Of a DNA stretch of 64,000 nucleotides, positions 26,379 through 36,058 are shown in pieces; position 1 is the stretch's first letter, and every line of letters starts with the position of its first letter. Origin of the DNA: Dehalococcoidia bacterium (GTDB taxonomy: Bacteria; Chloroflexota; Dehalococcoidia; SZUA-161); NCBI GenBank assembly GCA_030619685.1, contig JAUXAX010000005.1, positions 19,067 through 83,066 on the forward strand, in the 5' to 3' direction. The translations under genes and the position numbers were made by a program. The notes beneath the pieces were generated by a model, which did no database searches, was not told where the DNA came from, and was given only the letters and a program-made list of their open reading frames with translations.

Positions 26379-27372
26379 TATGAACCTTCTTTCGAGGGGA
26401 ACTCGCATCAGCCCCAACAGCTCCCTCTCCTTCAGAAACCGTGCTACCTGCCTCAGCCTCCTCTAGCTGCGGGGCCTCAATGCCACCACCTCTCCCACCC
26501 CTCCCCGAGGTTCCCATATTGCCTTGCGGGATATTAGCCGGCTGCGGTAACCCTCCTCCTTTTAGAGAAGCCAGAGAGGGGACCCGCAAAGTACCCCAGC
26601 CAGACACGCGGTATTGTATCACTATACTTATGAGGTTAGTGAATACCCAGTACAGAGAGAGTCCACTGGGAAATGTCAAAGCGAAGAAGCCGAACATCAG
26701 GGGCAGCATCCACAACATAACGCGACTCATAGACTGTTGTGTGGGGTCAGCGGACGGCTGCGTGGACATTTTCTGTATTACCCACATACTTGCCGCTACC
26801 AGTATAGCCATGACGATATGCCCGCTGCCAAGATCAAGCCAGAGGAAGTGGCTATTCAGCGGCACCTGTTCCTGAATTGGCGCCCATGAATAGAGCTGTT
26901 TTGATAAGCCAAGAAGGTTTTCGGGAGCTATACCCAGACCTTGTATAACCGCCTGGTAAAGTGCGATCCAGATGGGAAGCTGCACCAGCATAGGAAAGGC
27001 ACAGCCTAGGGGATTCACTCCGTATTCCTTATAGAGCTTCATCGTCTCGTCACCGAGTCGCTGCCTGTCCTTGGCGTATTTCTTTTGCAGTTCCTTCATC
27101 TTAGGCTGTATCGCCTGCATTGTCTTGGCGGAATGCAGCTGCCTTACGGTGAGCGGGAAAGTAACCAAGCGGATGATAATGGTGAGTACGATAATAGCAA
27201 GCCCGAGGCTGCCGAAGAGATACCCGGACAGCAGGGTTAGGAAGTTCAACATAGGTCGTAGGAGTACGAGGTCGAAGAGGCCTACTATCTCTGTCATTCC
27301 CACCACCCCGGAGACAATGAGAAAAATCAGCACTACTAAGAGCAGGAGAACAATAGTCCTAGCTTTAGGCAT
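26332..27372 (-). CDS. yidC: membrane protein insertase YidC
   Basis: A 346-residue YidC/Oxa1 insertase of the short type without the large periplasmic domain. The first helix is near residues 7-27. The conserved core includes SGYLFGSLGLAIIVLTIIIR with the hydrophilic-groove Arg, the coiled cytoplasmic loop (QPKMKELQKKYAKDRQRL), MLVQLPIWIALYQAV, and the final FPSGLSLYWVFTNLISI block. A Gly-rich and then basic tail (KHRDKRKFRRRSR) could contact ribosomes. AGAGGAAAG precedes the ATG. Confidence 0.95.
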   Translation of the reverse strand: MPKARTIVLLLLVVLIFLIVSGVVGMTEIVGLFDLVLLRPMLNFLTLLSGYLFGSLGLAIIVLTIIIRLVTFPLTVRQLHSAKTMQAIQPKMKELQKKYAKDRQRLGDETMKLYKEYGVNPLGCAFPMLVQLPIWIALYQAVIQGLGIAPENLLGLSKQLYSWAPIQEQVPLNSHFLWLDLGSGHIVMAILVAASMWVIQKMSTQPSADPTQQSMSRVMLWMLPLMFGFFALTFPSGLSLYWVFTNLISIVIQYRVSGWGTLRVPSLASLKGGGLPQPANIPQGNMGTSGRGGRGGGIEAPQLEEAEAGSTVSEGEGAVGADASSPRKKVHSGKHRDKRKFRRRSR

Positions 27373-27386
27373 AGCTTTCCTCTATA

Positions 27387-28583
27387 TCAGTCAACATCAC
27401 TTAGCGAAACGCTCCATTTCATTTGACCAGTCTCACCATCGAAGGCATAGAGGGTGTTGTCATGCCGACCATTTATGTAGACCAGACCAGCAGCGGCAGC
27501 AAGAGGAGCAAGAATGCTACTCTTAAGTTCACGCTGCCACTTCTCCTCCCCATTCTCCAAGTCGATACCATAGACCTTGGCTTTCTCTTTGTCCACTTCA
27601 GACGCCACCACTAGCACATCACCCACTATAACAGGAGATGACCTAATCTTACCCCCGGTGGGAAAGGGGTTAGGAGACCATTGGGACGTCAATTCCCCAC
27701 TCTCAGCATCGAGGGCATAGACGTTGTGATCCAGGGAGGCTGCATAAATGATCCCATCATTATAAAGAGCCTCAGACCAAAACCAGTTTCTCGCCTCGTC
27801 GAAGACCCACTCTTCGGCGCCAGTGCCGGCGTTCACCGCATAGAACTTACTGTCGAAGGAGCCAAAGTAAAGGACATCCTCCACAATCAGCGGTGGCGAG
27901 GCAATGCCTCCACCGGTTTTGAAGGGCTTCTCCCATTTGAGTTCACCTGTGTCAGCATCTATAGCGTACAGCTTGTGATCCAAAGACCCAAAGTAAACCA
28001 CGCCATCCTGGACTACAGGTGTTGACACTATCTTGTCCCCGGTCGGGTAAGGCTCAAAGCCGCGTTTCGCCTTACCCGTGCTTACGTCTACAGCATAGAG
28101 CTTCCCATTGGAGGAACCAACGAACAGGGTGTCGTCAGCAACAGCAACGCCGCCAACAATAGCGCCGTCAGTGTCAAAGGGCTCTTCCCACACCTCGTCC
28201 CCGTACTCAGCATCGATAGCATAGACCTTTCCATTGTAGGTCGTAATATAGACCGTATCATTGCCTATCGCTGGAGGACCGTAGACCGCCCCAACCGAAA
28301 ATTGTCCTGCTCCAGCACAGGTAAAGATACCACCTGTCGTCTTCTTCTCCGGCTTCCACACCCACTCGCCATCAGGCTTGTATGGAACCCCCTTGTCCTC
28401 CTGGCGAGCAGAGACTTCGAGACGAACAACCCTGCCGTCCATGGAACCAACAAACAGTGTGTCTCCATCTACCACAACCCCAGGCCACCCCCTGGGGCCA
28501 ATGCAGCCGGAAAGAGCCAAAACAGCAAGGGAAATGGCAATGACAATGGGTTTCGTCGATCTAGTTCGTTTGATGTCAAACAT
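27387..28583 (-). CDS. PQQ-like beta-propeller lipoprotein
   Basis: A 398-residue lipoprotein with the lipobox LALSGC at about residue 27. The rest is made of repeated PQQ-type blades, each with a motif like LYAVDVSTGKAKRGF, LYAIDADTGELKWEK or FYAVNAGTGAEEWVF; seven or eight units can be counted. Such propellers are scaffolds as in BamB, not necessarily enzymes. It lies between yidD and yidC inside an otherwise universal cluster, and its own product needs membrane export. A role in envelope protein assembly is a guess from position. Confidence 0.85.
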   Translation of the reverse strand: MFDIKRTRSTKPIVIAISLAVLALSGCIGPRGWPGVVVDGDTLFVGSMDGRVVRLEVSARQEDKGVPYKPDGEWVWKPEKKTTGGIFTCAGAGQFSVGAVYGPPAIGNDTVYITTYNGKVYAIDAEYGDEVWEEPFDTDGAIVGGVAVADDTLFVGSSNGKLYAVDVSTGKAKRGFEPYPTGDKIVSTPVVQDGVVYFGSLDHKLYAIDADTGELKWEKPFKTGGGIASPPLIVEDVLYFGSFDSKFYAVNAGTGAEEWVFDEARNWFWSEALYNDGIIYAASLDHNVYALDAESGELTSQWSPNPFPTGGKIRSSPVIVGDVLVVASEVDKEKAKVYGIDLENGEEKWQRELKSSILAPLAAAAGLVYINGRHDNTLYAFDGETGQMKWSVSLSDVD

Positions 28584-28633
28584 TCAGAAAACCACTAGCA
28601 AATGGGCAGAACAGAACAAGGCAAGGAAAGAGG

Positions 28634-28843
28634 TCAAGGCACAGGGTCCACACCACCTTTGCCCAGGGGATGACAGCGGCAGATTCGCTTTGCAATCAGC
28701 CAACCACCCTTTGCCACGCCATATCTCTCAATCGCCTCATGGCCATATTGGGAACAAGAGGGCACAAAACGACACGAAGGGGGCGTGTTTGCAGAAATTG
28801 CCACCTGATAGAACCTTATTAAGCTTAATGCAAACCTCTTCAT
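28634..28843 (-). CDS. yidD: membrane protein insertion efficiency factor YidD
   Basis: A 69-residue YidD. The signature IRFYQVAIS, then [19 protein letters not shown] and [24 protein letters not shown], are diagnostic, including the three conserved cysteines. The start is two bases after the rnpA stop. YidD associates with the inner membrane and assists YidC-dependent insertion. Confidence 0.95.
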   Translation of the reverse strand: MKRFALSLIRFYQVAISANTPPSCRFVPSCSQYGHEAIERYGVAKGGWLIAKRICRCHPLGKGGVDPVP

Positions 28844-28845
28844 AC

Positions 28846-29208
28846 CTATGCCCCACCCATTCGCTTGACTTCGCTCTCATCTGCCAGAATTTGAGCCCGG
28901 CGGAGCAACACCACCACTGCTGCCGCTACCTGGTGATAATCCGCTGCTGCTGCCCCGTTACGGGCAATAAACACAATGTCCCACCCTGGCTTACTCGGGG
29001 TCGATCCTGCTGCCTCGCGCAACAACCTCTTTACCCTGTTGCGCACCACCGCCTTACCCAAGCGTTTCCCAGCCACGAATCCGTATCGGTTCCACCCAAG
29101 ACCGTTAGGCGCCGCCCTGAGAACGACAAGATCACACGCCCACGTTTCCCCATGTTCACGAATCTCGGCAAACTGTGAGTTTCTCCTCAGCCTCTCCTCT
29201 TTGCCCAT
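28846..29208 (-). CDS. rnpA: ribonuclease P protein component
   Basis: A 120-residue basic protein that partners the catalytic RNase P RNA in 5' tRNA maturation. The family motif [16 protein letters not shown] is intact. The N-terminus ([15 protein letters not shown]) and [14 protein letters not shown] region ([10 protein letters not shown]) also fit. It lies 18 bases after rpmH. The RNase P RNA gene is not seen in the window. Confidence 0.95.
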   Translation of the reverse strand: MGKEERLRRNSQFAEIREHGETWACDLVVLRAAPNGLGWNRYGFVAGKRLGKAVVRNRVKRLLREAAGSTPSKPGWDIVFIARNGAAAADYHQVAAAVVVLLRRAQILADESEVKRMGGA

Positions 29209-29226
29209 TCCCCCACTGCAGCAATC

Positions 29227-29364
29227 CTATACCGCAAGCCGGTGGCGACCCTTCAGCCGTCTCCGTTTCAAAATCATCCGGCCGCCCCGGGTCGCCATGC
29301 GGGCGCGGAACCCATGCTTACGTTTCCTGCGAATTTTCTTCGGCTGATACGTTCGCTTCGGCAT
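29227..29364 (-). CDS. rpmH: 50S ribosomal protein L34
   Basis: A 45-residue protein missed by length filters. It starts [20 protein letters not shown] and continues with [19 protein letters not shown], the L34 signature. Its stop codon is 18 bases before the start of rnpA. dnaA, often divergent from rpmH at the replication origin, is not adjacent; the next gene upstream is a metallo-hydrolase. Confidence 0.97.
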   Translation of the reverse strand: MPKRTYQPKKIRRKRKHGFRARMATRGGRMILKRRRLKGRHRLAV

Positions 29365-29434
29365 CTCTTACCGTCTTGCTAAACTGATATTATACTTTAT
29401 CCCGTTCTCGGCTGTCAATTTGGAAGCACGCCGC

Positions 29435-30088
29435 CTAGAGAGCGTGCTTTAGCACCATGATCTCAGTCGCTTCCGGGAGACGCTCCAACCTCAACTCCAC
29501 TTCACTGGAATCCAAGCGCTTGACCCCGGACTTGCCTTTGAGAAACTCATCCACCCCGGATGTGGGAAAAGCGCACTTATCAGTTTTATAGTGCATGGGG
29601 ATGACTACCCTGGGCTTGATCTTCTCGCAGACCTGGGTGGCTCCTGCCGGATCGATGGTCGGCCCACCACCTGTAGGAACTAGCAGAATATCGACCTGCC
29701 CAATTTGGGCAACTTGATCCTCCGACAGCTGATGGCCAAGGTCTCCCAGGTGGCAGACTGTGATCCCATCCACCGTGAAGCAGAATATGGTATTGGGACC
29801 CCGCTGCTTGCCACTGGAGGTATCATGAAAGCTTGACACTCCCTTGAATTCGACCCCCTTGGCCTTTTGGCTGCCGCTGCCAGTCACCAGTTGAGGGGAG
29901 CCTTTGACCGCCTCAGCATAGTTATGATCCTCGTGCTGTTTATGACTAAGCACCACGACGTCTGCAGCCTCCTCTATTCTGCCATATCTCAAGCCATATG
30001 CCCCAGGCTCATAGGGATCGGTTATGATCCTCGTGCCATCCTCCGCAGTGATCACAAAAGCTGCGTGTCCAAGCCATTTGACCTTCAC
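29435..30088 (-). CDS. MBL-fold metal-dependent hydrolase (UPF0173-like)
   Basis: A 217-residue metallo-beta-lactamase-fold protein. The opening MKVKWLGHAAFVI and the later VCHLGDLGH and PMHYKT segments supply the standard fold and metal ligands. The first motif reads SHKQHEDHN, which has one extra residue compared with the usual SHxHxDH spacing. The gene has a GTG start with GGAGGT upstream. UPF0173 proteins are widespread and of unknown substrate; related enzymes cleave phosphodiesters or lactones. It follows pepA with a short gap. Confidence 0.8.
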   Translation of the reverse strand: MKVKWLGHAAFVITAEDGTRIITDPYEPGAYGLRYGRIEEAADVVVLSHKQHEDHNYAEAVKGSPQLVTGSGSQKAKGVEFKGVSSFHDTSSGKQRGPNTIFCFTVDGITVCHLGDLGHQLSEDQVAQIGQVDILLVPTGGGPTIDPAGATQVCEKIKPRVVIPMHYKTDKCAFPTSGVDEFLKGKSGVKRLDSSEVELRLERLPEATEIMVLKHAL

Positions 30089-30121
30089 AATAGAACCTCC
30101 TTAATAAGGCTTCCGTAACAC

Positions 30122-31633
30122 CTATTTTGACTGCTCTTCAGCGAGAGCCAAGGCGAGATTGACCAGCGTTCTTACCCCGACCCCCGTTGCCCCTTTAATC
30201 AGATAAGCTTGTTCCTTCTTAATGAACGAAGGCCCGGCGATGTCCAAATGGACCCATGGCGTACCCTCACTGAACTCAGCCAGAAACTGGGCAGCAGTGA
30301 TAGCCCCTGCATACCTACCCCCTGTGTTCTTGACATCAGCGACTTCGCTCTTGTTCTGCTCCTTATACTCCTCATACATCGGAAGCTGCCAAATCTTCTC
30401 CCCGGCCTCCTCACCAGCCTTAATCACCTTGGCCACCAGTTCCTGATCATTACCAAGAGCGCCACTACAGATATCGCCCAGGGCTATACGGCAGGCACCG
30501 GTCAGCGTAGCCACATCTACTAGGGGCGAGAGCCCCAGCTTCCTGGCATAGCTGAGGGCATCGGCCACCATCAACCGCCCTTCGGCATCGGTACTGACTA
30601 CCTCTATTGTCTTGCCATTCATCGCCCTGAGGACGTCCCCCGGTTTGAGTGCAGCGCCTCCTGGGAGGTTCTCCGCCGCCGGCACGAGACCTGTAACATT
30701 AATCCCGGGCTTGAGTTCAGCGATGGCTCTCATAGCAGCGATGACCGCGGCACCACCCGCCATATCGCCCTTCTGCTCGTCCATACTCTCGGAAGGCTTG
30801 ATCGAGATACCTCCCGAATCAAAGGTCAACCCCTTGCCGATCACACCCAACGGCATCGCCGCAGGATCACCCCCCCGATAGCCCATAGTAATGAGTTTAG
30901 GGGGCTGCCTGCTACCTTGGGCAACACCCAAGAGCGCCCTCATCCCCAACTTCTCCATCTCCTCTCGCTCAAGTACATTGAACTCCAGACCCCAGTCACC
31001 AGCAATACCCCGTGCCACTTCAGCCATATCAGAGGGAGTCATACAGTTAGCAGGCTGATTGATCATATCCCGGGCAAGATTGGCGGCCTCGGCCAGTACC
31101 CTACCACGGTTAACACTGCCCTCCAGGAGAGGTAGCTTGCTTTCATCCCGCTCCACTATCAGCAGTTCCTCAATGTCTCCATGCTCCGGCTCCTTGGTGA
31201 TATGCTTACGGAATTCATAAAGGCCGAGGATACTCCCCTCCGTTAGAGCTTGAACAGCTCTCCCCACATCCATGCCACCTGCCCCTGTCCCATGGACAAT
31301 GGTTGCCACTCGTTTGGCACCAACCTTCCTCAAGAAACGACATGCCGTTGCCATTACCCCGCGAATGGAGTCATAGGTGAACTTCTCTTGCTTACCCAAC
31401 CCCACCACTGCCACCCGCTCCGGCTCCATCTTACCCATCGTGTGGATCAGCGTAACCTCGTTGAGCTTGCCCTTGATCTCGCCATCGCCGATAAGCTGAC
31501 TTATAATCCCGCCTAGCGCTTGATCGACAGCGCCAGTGGCGCCACCGGGATGCTCGACCCCTTCGAAGAGGTTAACTATAGCAGCATCAACCTTAACCTT
31601 GGTTATGTCACCGGAGATAACCCTTACCTCCAC
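30122..31633 (-). CDS. pepA: leucyl aminopeptidase (M17)
   Basis: A 503-residue cytosolic M17 aminopeptidase, active as a two-metal hexamer. The catalytic domain contains IGKGLTFDSGGISIKPS, GDMAGGAAVIAAM and the signature STDAEGRLMVADALSYA (Ser replaces the usual first Asn of NTDAEGRL). The N-terminal macro-like domain is present. A GTG start is preceded by AAGGAGG. It removes N-terminal residues from peptides; PepA of some bacteria also binds DNA. Confidence 0.95.
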   Translation of the reverse strand: MEVRVISGDITKVKVDAAIVNLFEGVEHPGGATGAVDQALGGIISQLIGDGEIKGKLNEVTLIHTMGKMEPERVAVVGLGKQEKFTYDSIRGVMATACRFLRKVGAKRVATIVHGTGAGGMDVGRAVQALTEGSILGLYEFRKHITKEPEHGDIEELLIVERDESKLPLLEGSVNRGRVLAEAANLARDMINQPANCMTPSDMAEVARGIAGDWGLEFNVLEREEMEKLGMRALLGVAQGSRQPPKLITMGYRGGDPAAMPLGVIGKGLTFDSGGISIKPSESMDEQKGDMAGGAAVIAAMRAIAELKPGINVTGLVPAAENLPGGAALKPGDVLRAMNGKTIEVVSTDAEGRLMVADALSYARKLGLSPLVDVATLTGACRIALGDICSGALGNDQELVAKVIKAGEEAGEKIWQLPMYEEYKEQNKSEVADVKNTGGRYAGAITAAQFLAEFSEGTPWVHLDIAGPSFIKKEQAYLIKGATGVGVRTLVNLALALAEEQSK

Positions 31634-31826
31634 TTCGCCCTCCTTTTTCAGCTGGATCTCTCATTGCTTCGAGAATAGATTCTGCCCCCTTTGCCCCAGA
31701 TGGGGAGGGTTTACTTTGTGGATAATATCGAAAAGGCGACACAATTGCAACACACTGAAGGGGAACATTACCAGCACCAAAACGCTTACGTGGTCTTCAA
31801 GCTAAGAGACTGCTCAGCAGCAGTAG

Positions 31827-31853
31827 GGTGGGTGTAGCGTAGCGAAACCCACC
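31827..31853. repeat. short palindromic extragenic repeat
   Basis: GGTGGGT and ACCCACC flank GTAGCGTAGCGAA, a common bacterial extragenic palindrome type. It lies in the pepA/glycosyltransferase gap, which otherwise shows nothing I can name. Confidence 0.45.
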
Positions 31854-31875
31854 ACTCACTCTTAATGCGTTTTAT

Positions 31876-32580
31876 CTAACGCGGAGGACGAAAGCGCACC
31901 CGGAGCAGGCCCTTTATATCCTCCCAGGCGGTCTTAGCAATGTGCACCCTGGTATCCTCATCCTCCACCCATTCCACAGGCACATCTTTGATGCGATAGC
32001 CTTTCATCCCCGCGAGGAGCAGGAGCTCGGTATCAAAAAACCAGGCCTGATCCCTGATTAAGGGTACAAGCTCCTGAGCCACATCGCGTTTCGCCGCCTT
32101 AAAGCCGCACTGAGCATCGCTGAAACTGGGACGGAACATTGCTTTAATCAGCAGATTATAGCCGCGTGAGGCCACCTCCCGCTTCAGGCTGCGTTTTACC
32201 CTGGACCCTTTCATCAGGCGAGAGCCAACAGCGATGTCATAACCCTCGTCGAGGGCACGGATCAACTCTGGGAGGGCATCCAGCTTCGTTGAGAGATCGA
32301 CATCCATGTAGGATACTGCATCCGCATCGCTCTCCAGCCATGCCTTCCTCAAGGCACGGCCACGCCCCTTTAGCTCCAGATGTATGTATCGCACATCAGG
32401 GTACTCCTGGGACAGGTCCTTAGCAACAGCCAACGTCCCGTCAAGGGAACCGTTATCGGCGATAACAATCCGCCAGCGGCACGAGAGATTCTCAGCGAGA
32501 AAATCCCGCAGGACAGCCACGCTGCGAGCCAGGGCCTTTTCCTCATTATGAACAGGGACAACAACATCAACGCTGTTCAT
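31876..32580 (-). CDS. family 2 glycosyltransferase, dolichol-phosphate mannosyltransferase-like
   Basis: A 234-residue GT-A enzyme. VDVVVPVHNEEKAL, the donor-binding ADNGSLDGT and the metal-binding YMDVDLST (DxD-type) are in the order of DPM1-like GT2 proteins, followed by GSRLMKGS and the acceptor-loop region DAQCGFKAAKR. No C-terminal membrane helices are present. Likely substrates are a nucleotide sugar and polyprenyl phosphate. It is not obviously part of a polysaccharide cluster. Confidence 0.88.
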   Translation of the reverse strand: MNSVDVVVPVHNEEKALARSVAVLRDFLAENLSCRWRIVIADNGSLDGTLAVAKDLSQEYPDVRYIHLELKGRGRALRKAWLESDADAVSYMDVDLSTKLDALPELIRALDEGYDIAVGSRLMKGSRVKRSLKREVASRGYNLLIKAMFRPSFSDAQCGFKAAKRDVAQELVPLIRDQAWFFDTELLLLAGMKGYRIKDVPVEWVEDEDTRVHIAKTAWEDIKGLLRVRFRPPR

Positions 32581-32604
32581 TGTCTCGCCCCTTCTTCAGC
32601 TGTT

Positions 32605-33387
32605 TCAGGCACTCTCAGCCAAACCAAGCACCTCGCAAATTTCGGCCACGAGCAAGTATGTTAGTAAAACGCAACGCTTGGCTTCTTTCCTCGTTGTACC
32701 AGGATCGTGTCTACGAGCGGTCGCATAACGATTCAACTTGTCCAGAAGATCACGAAGTTCTTTGCCACTCTCTCCTGCGCGAATGGCTTGTTCAAGCTTC
32801 TTTTCAAAATGAGCCGAACTTGGGACGTCCTCATTCAACATAGAGGCGTATTCTGGCTTGTAGACGGCATTAGCAAACGACCTCAGCGCTGCCTGACAAC
32901 TAAGAGCTACACCTGACCAGTTATCCTCGGGCTGGTCAATCCAAACCTCGTCGTAAGCCTTTTTCAGATAGGCGACCACGTCTGGATAGACCGTGCTTAT
33001 CCTGCTATCAACGAATTCCCGCCGTTCGTATGCCAAACCCGTGGGAAAGTCATGCTTCTCATCGTAATACCTGAAAGCAGACTCCATTAAATGGACAGTA
33101 TCCAGTGAATACACCGTCGTAGCCCCTTCGAAGCCAGAAGACCGAACCATGCCACCCTCAACATAGCCCAGTTTTGCTAACTCACCAAAACATTCTGCAT
33201 CAGTTGTCAGCCTAGACTCCTTTGAACTTGCGGCAGGTTGAATCAAGGCTTCGGGAGCTTTGCCTCGTCCGCCATATACCTTCACCTTGAAGCGCCTCGA
33301 CTGCTCCTCCCGAGGTAAGTTTCTCTCGATCTCCACGAGTTGAAATAGTATTGTTTCGTCATGCGGTGACAATTGTGATTGTTCCAT
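32605..33387 (-). CDS. unknown protein with possible HEPN-like C-terminal helices
   Basis: I do not recognise this 260-residue protein. The first half has a KVKVYGGRGKAPEAL stretch and a short winged-helix-like segment (CFGELAKLGYVEGGMV). The second half is helical, with LKKAYDEVWIDQPEDNWSGV and a terminal helix following RYATARRHDPGTTRKEAKRC. The R-x6-H spacing and the following long helix resemble HEPN or Abi-type C-termini, but this is weak. The ATG with GGAGGAGC upstream is preferred to a TTG two codons earlier. It stands among housekeeping genes without an obvious antitoxin partner. Confidence 0.6.
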   Translation of the reverse strand: MEQSQLSPHDETILFQLVEIERNLPREEQSRRFKVKVYGGRGKAPEALIQPAASSKESRLTTDAECFGELAKLGYVEGGMVRSSGFEGATTVYSLDTVHLMESAFRYYDEKHDFPTGLAYERREFVDSRISTVYPDVVAYLKKAYDEVWIDQPEDNWSGVALSCQAALRSFANAVYKPEYASMLNEDVPSSAHFEKKLEQAIRAGESGKELRDLLDKLNRYATARRHDPGTTRKEAKRCVLLTYLLVAEICEVLGLAESA

Positions 33388-33404
33388 CGCCAAGCTCCTC
33401 CCCT

Positions 33405-34493
33405 CTAAACCAGCAGACTTTCCCTCACCACCTGCGCAACATCAAACGGGTCACTGGAGATGACGCTCGAGGCGTAAAGCTCCATGCTTCCGATATCTGA
33501 GGCCTTGCTTTGGGGGTTGCCACGATCAACAAGACGAGCAATCACTGGAAAGCCCCTCCAATCCTCCTCCACGGGGGCAATGGGAGGCAGATAGAGAGCG
33601 GCATTGAAAGAGGTCACCCCCATCCGGTCACGGAAACAAGCCAAAACTTCATAGAGCCTTTCCTTCAGCGACCTGCCAAGCTCCTGCGCTATTAAGACAA
33701 CCTCCTTCTCCTTGACAGGCGTCAGGTACGCCATAACCCTGACCCCATCTTTCTCGAAACCACAGCCCAGCGCGCGGTGAACGCGGTATAGGTCGTCGAA
33801 ATAGCTCGCCCCGTATTGGTCTCTGTAAGAAAGGGCAGCACGCCGAAGTTGCTCGACCTTGGCATAGTGCCTCCGCCTACCAAGCATAACCTGCGCATGC
33901 CCATGCGGTATGGAAGCGCCTGCTCTCCCTCCACAGTTCCACATGAAGAAGAAGTGCCTGGCCGCAGGGTCGGTGGTGTGCGCTTTCTGCGCCCATCTCC
34001 AACCTGTATCGATGTAATCGATCACCTGTTCTCTGGTGAACCGAAGCGAGTTAGGCTCTCTGAAGATTATCACGCCATGAAAGCCCTCGTACTTCGCAAC
34101 ATTGCTGGCAGTGATACAGTGCTTCCCCCTAACCCGCCCAAAGGTATCCTCCGGCGTCGTAGCTAGTGGGTCGTGGAACAGTTCATCCTGTAGCTCTTCC
34201 GTCTCTAAGGGCTCGCAAACAAGGCTTTCTCCCTCAGGCCGGCTCGCCCGCAGTTGATTGAAAAGCGCCTCCTCCAGAGTAACCAAGTTCGTGACCCGAA
34301 CAATCTTTTGCTCCAGAGTTCTATCCACCGAGCCAAAATGCGCCTCAATCCAGGGCTTCATACTCTGCGGAGGCTTTAGCTGCCCTTTAGCTACGCCAAT
34401 CTGGTAAATGCGTTCAAAGAGCTCCTTTTCGGCCATAGGAAGGGAGGCAACAACAGTGTCCAGATTGGCAATTTCAGCTTCAGTCCCAGACAC
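33405..34493 (-). CDS. GalT/HIT-superfamily nucleotidyltransferase-like protein
   Basis: A 362-residue protein of the HIT superfamily. The active-site motif is SIPHGHAQVML (HxHxQ), as in galactose-1-phosphate uridylyltransferase and related adenylyltransferases; HCITASNVAKYEG and HGVIIFREPN upstream fit the same fold. It lacks obvious Leloir-pathway neighbours and sits nine bases after purH, so its substrate could be another sugar-1-phosphate or nucleotide. The start is a GTG. Confidence 0.75.
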   Translation of the reverse strand: MSGTEAEIANLDTVVASLPMAEKELFERIYQIGVAKGQLKPPQSMKPWIEAHFGSVDRTLEQKIVRVTNLVTLEEALFNQLRASRPEGESLVCEPLETEELQDELFHDPLATTPEDTFGRVRGKHCITASNVAKYEGFHGVIIFREPNSLRFTREQVIDYIDTGWRWAQKAHTTDPAARHFFFMWNCGGRAGASIPHGHAQVMLGRRRHYAKVEQLRRAALSYRDQYGASYFDDLYRVHRALGCGFEKDGVRVMAYLTPVKEKEVVLIAQELGRSLKERLYEVLACFRDRMGVTSFNAALYLPPIAPVEEDWRGFPVIARLVDRGNPQSKASDIGSMELYASSVISSDPFDVAQVVRESLLV

Positions 34494-34501
34494 ACCAAAT
34501 C

Positions 34502-36046
34502 CTAATGTCTGAAATGTCGGACGCCGGTGAAGACCATAGCGACATTGTATTTATTCGCAGTCGCTATGGTTTCCTCATCCCTGACCGAGCCCCCGGGCTG
34601 GATGATGGCGGTAGCCCCACCTTTAGCCGCCAGCTCAACGCCATCGGGGAAGGGGAAGAAAGCGTCAGAACCGACTACACTCCCCTGACTGCGCTCGCCA
34701 GCCTTTTCCAGGGCGATTTTCACGCTTGTCACCCTGTTTGGCTGCCCTGCGCCCATACCCAAAATCATGGAGTCCTTCACCAACACGATAGCATTTGACT
34801 TGACGTGCTTCACTGCCTTCCAGGCAAATAGCAGGTCCCTTAACTCCTCCTCGGTAGGCTCACGCTGGGTCACGGTACGCAAGCTCAGGCCGCCCTCAGG
34901 CAGGGAATCTGACGTCTGAACGAGAAAGCCACCACCAACTCGACGAAAGTCTAATGTAGATAGAGCCTCTTTACCAGGACCACCCCCCTGCGAGCCCATG
35001 GCGAGGATACGGAGGTCTCGCTTCTGCTTAAGCAAGTCAAGCGCCTTCTCTTCGTAATCAGGAGCTATGATCACCTCGTAGAAAGTCTTGGCGATCTCCT
35101 GAGCGATAGCAAAGTCCACCGGCCTATTCAGCGCAACTATTCCACCAAAGGCAGACACAGTATCCCCTGAAAGGGCACGTCTGTAGGCCTCGGCAAGATT
35201 CTGATGGGAAGCCAAGCCACAGGGGTTAGTATGCTTGATAACAGATACCGTGGGAGCCTCAAAATCGGTGGCCGAGCTCCAGGCAGCATCGGAATCAAGG
35301 ATATTGTTGAAGGAAAGCTCCTTGCCCCAGAGTTGTTTTGCTGAGCTTATGCCACTAACTAACCCACCCGCCACCTCCTCTACATAGAAAGCAGCCTCTT
35401 GATGAGGGTTCTCGCCATACCTCAGATCGTATCTCTTCCTGAGTGCGATGGTCGCCTCATCGGCGAATCCCTCCTCACCACGACGTAGGTATTGAGCGAT
35501 AACAGTATCATAAGCGGCAACATGTTGGAAAGCCTTCTGTGCCAGTCTCTTTCGCTCCTCCGCGGCCACTCCTCCCCGCCGAAGCTGCCCCACAAGTGAT
35601 TCATAGTCTGCGGGATCAACAACCACCAGCACATCGGGGAAGTTCTTGGCCGCAGCGCGAATCATCGCCGGCCCGCCGATGTCGATATTCTCCAACGCCT
35701 CATCCAAACCCACTCCCGGCTTAGCTACGGTCTCCCTAAAAGGATAGAGATTCACCGCCACCAAGTCGATAAAACCCATCTTGTTTTGCTCAAGCTCAGC
35801 GACATGGGCAGTGAGACTTCGCTTGGCCAATATCCCACCATGCACCGCGGGATGCAACGTCTTCACACGACCATCCAAGATCTCAGGGAAACCAGTCAAC
35901 TCGCTAACGCTGTGCACCGATACGCCCGCCTCCGTGAGCGTTTTCTTGGTACCCCCAGTGCTGTATAATTCGAAGCCAGTCTCTTCAAGACCACGGGCGA
36001 AATCGACCAAACCCGTTTTGTCGGAGACACTTAAGATAGCACGCAC
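34502..36046 (-). CDS. purH: bifunctional AICAR transformylase/IMP cyclohydrolase
   Basis: PurH performs the last two steps of IMP synthesis. The 514-residue protein has the N-terminal cyclohydrolase domain ([39 protein letters not shown]). The C-terminal transformylase domain carries [13 protein letters not shown] and the catalytic KHTNPCGLA, and ends in [14 protein letters not shown] and [16 protein letters not shown] start with GAGAGGAG is 13 bases after purM'. Length and motifs are complete. Confidence 0.96.
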   Translation of the reverse strand: MRAILSVSDKTGLVDFARGLEETGFELYSTGGTKKTLTEAGVSVHSVSELTGFPEILDGRVKTLHPAVHGGILAKRSLTAHVAELEQNKMGFIDLVAVNLYPFRETVAKPGVGLDEALENIDIGGPAMIRAAAKNFPDVLVVVDPADYESLVGQLRRGGVAAEERKRLAQKAFQHVAAYDTVIAQYLRRGEEGFADEATIALRKRYDLRYGENPHQEAAFYVEEVAGGLVSGISSAKQLWGKELSFNNILDSDAAWSSATDFEAPTVSVIKHTNPCGLASHQNLAEAYRRALSGDTVSAFGGIVALNRPVDFAIAQEIAKTFYEVIIAPDYEEKALDLLKQKRDLRILAMGSQGGGPGKEALSTLDFRRVGGGFLVQTSDSLPEGGLSLRTVTQREPTEEELRDLLFAWKAVKHVKSNAIVLVKDSMILGMGAGQPNRVTSVKIALEKAGERSQGSVVGSDAFFPFPDGVELAAKGGATAIIQPGGSVRDEETIATANKYNVAMVFTGVRHFRH

Positions 36047-36058
36047 AAATCTCTCCTC

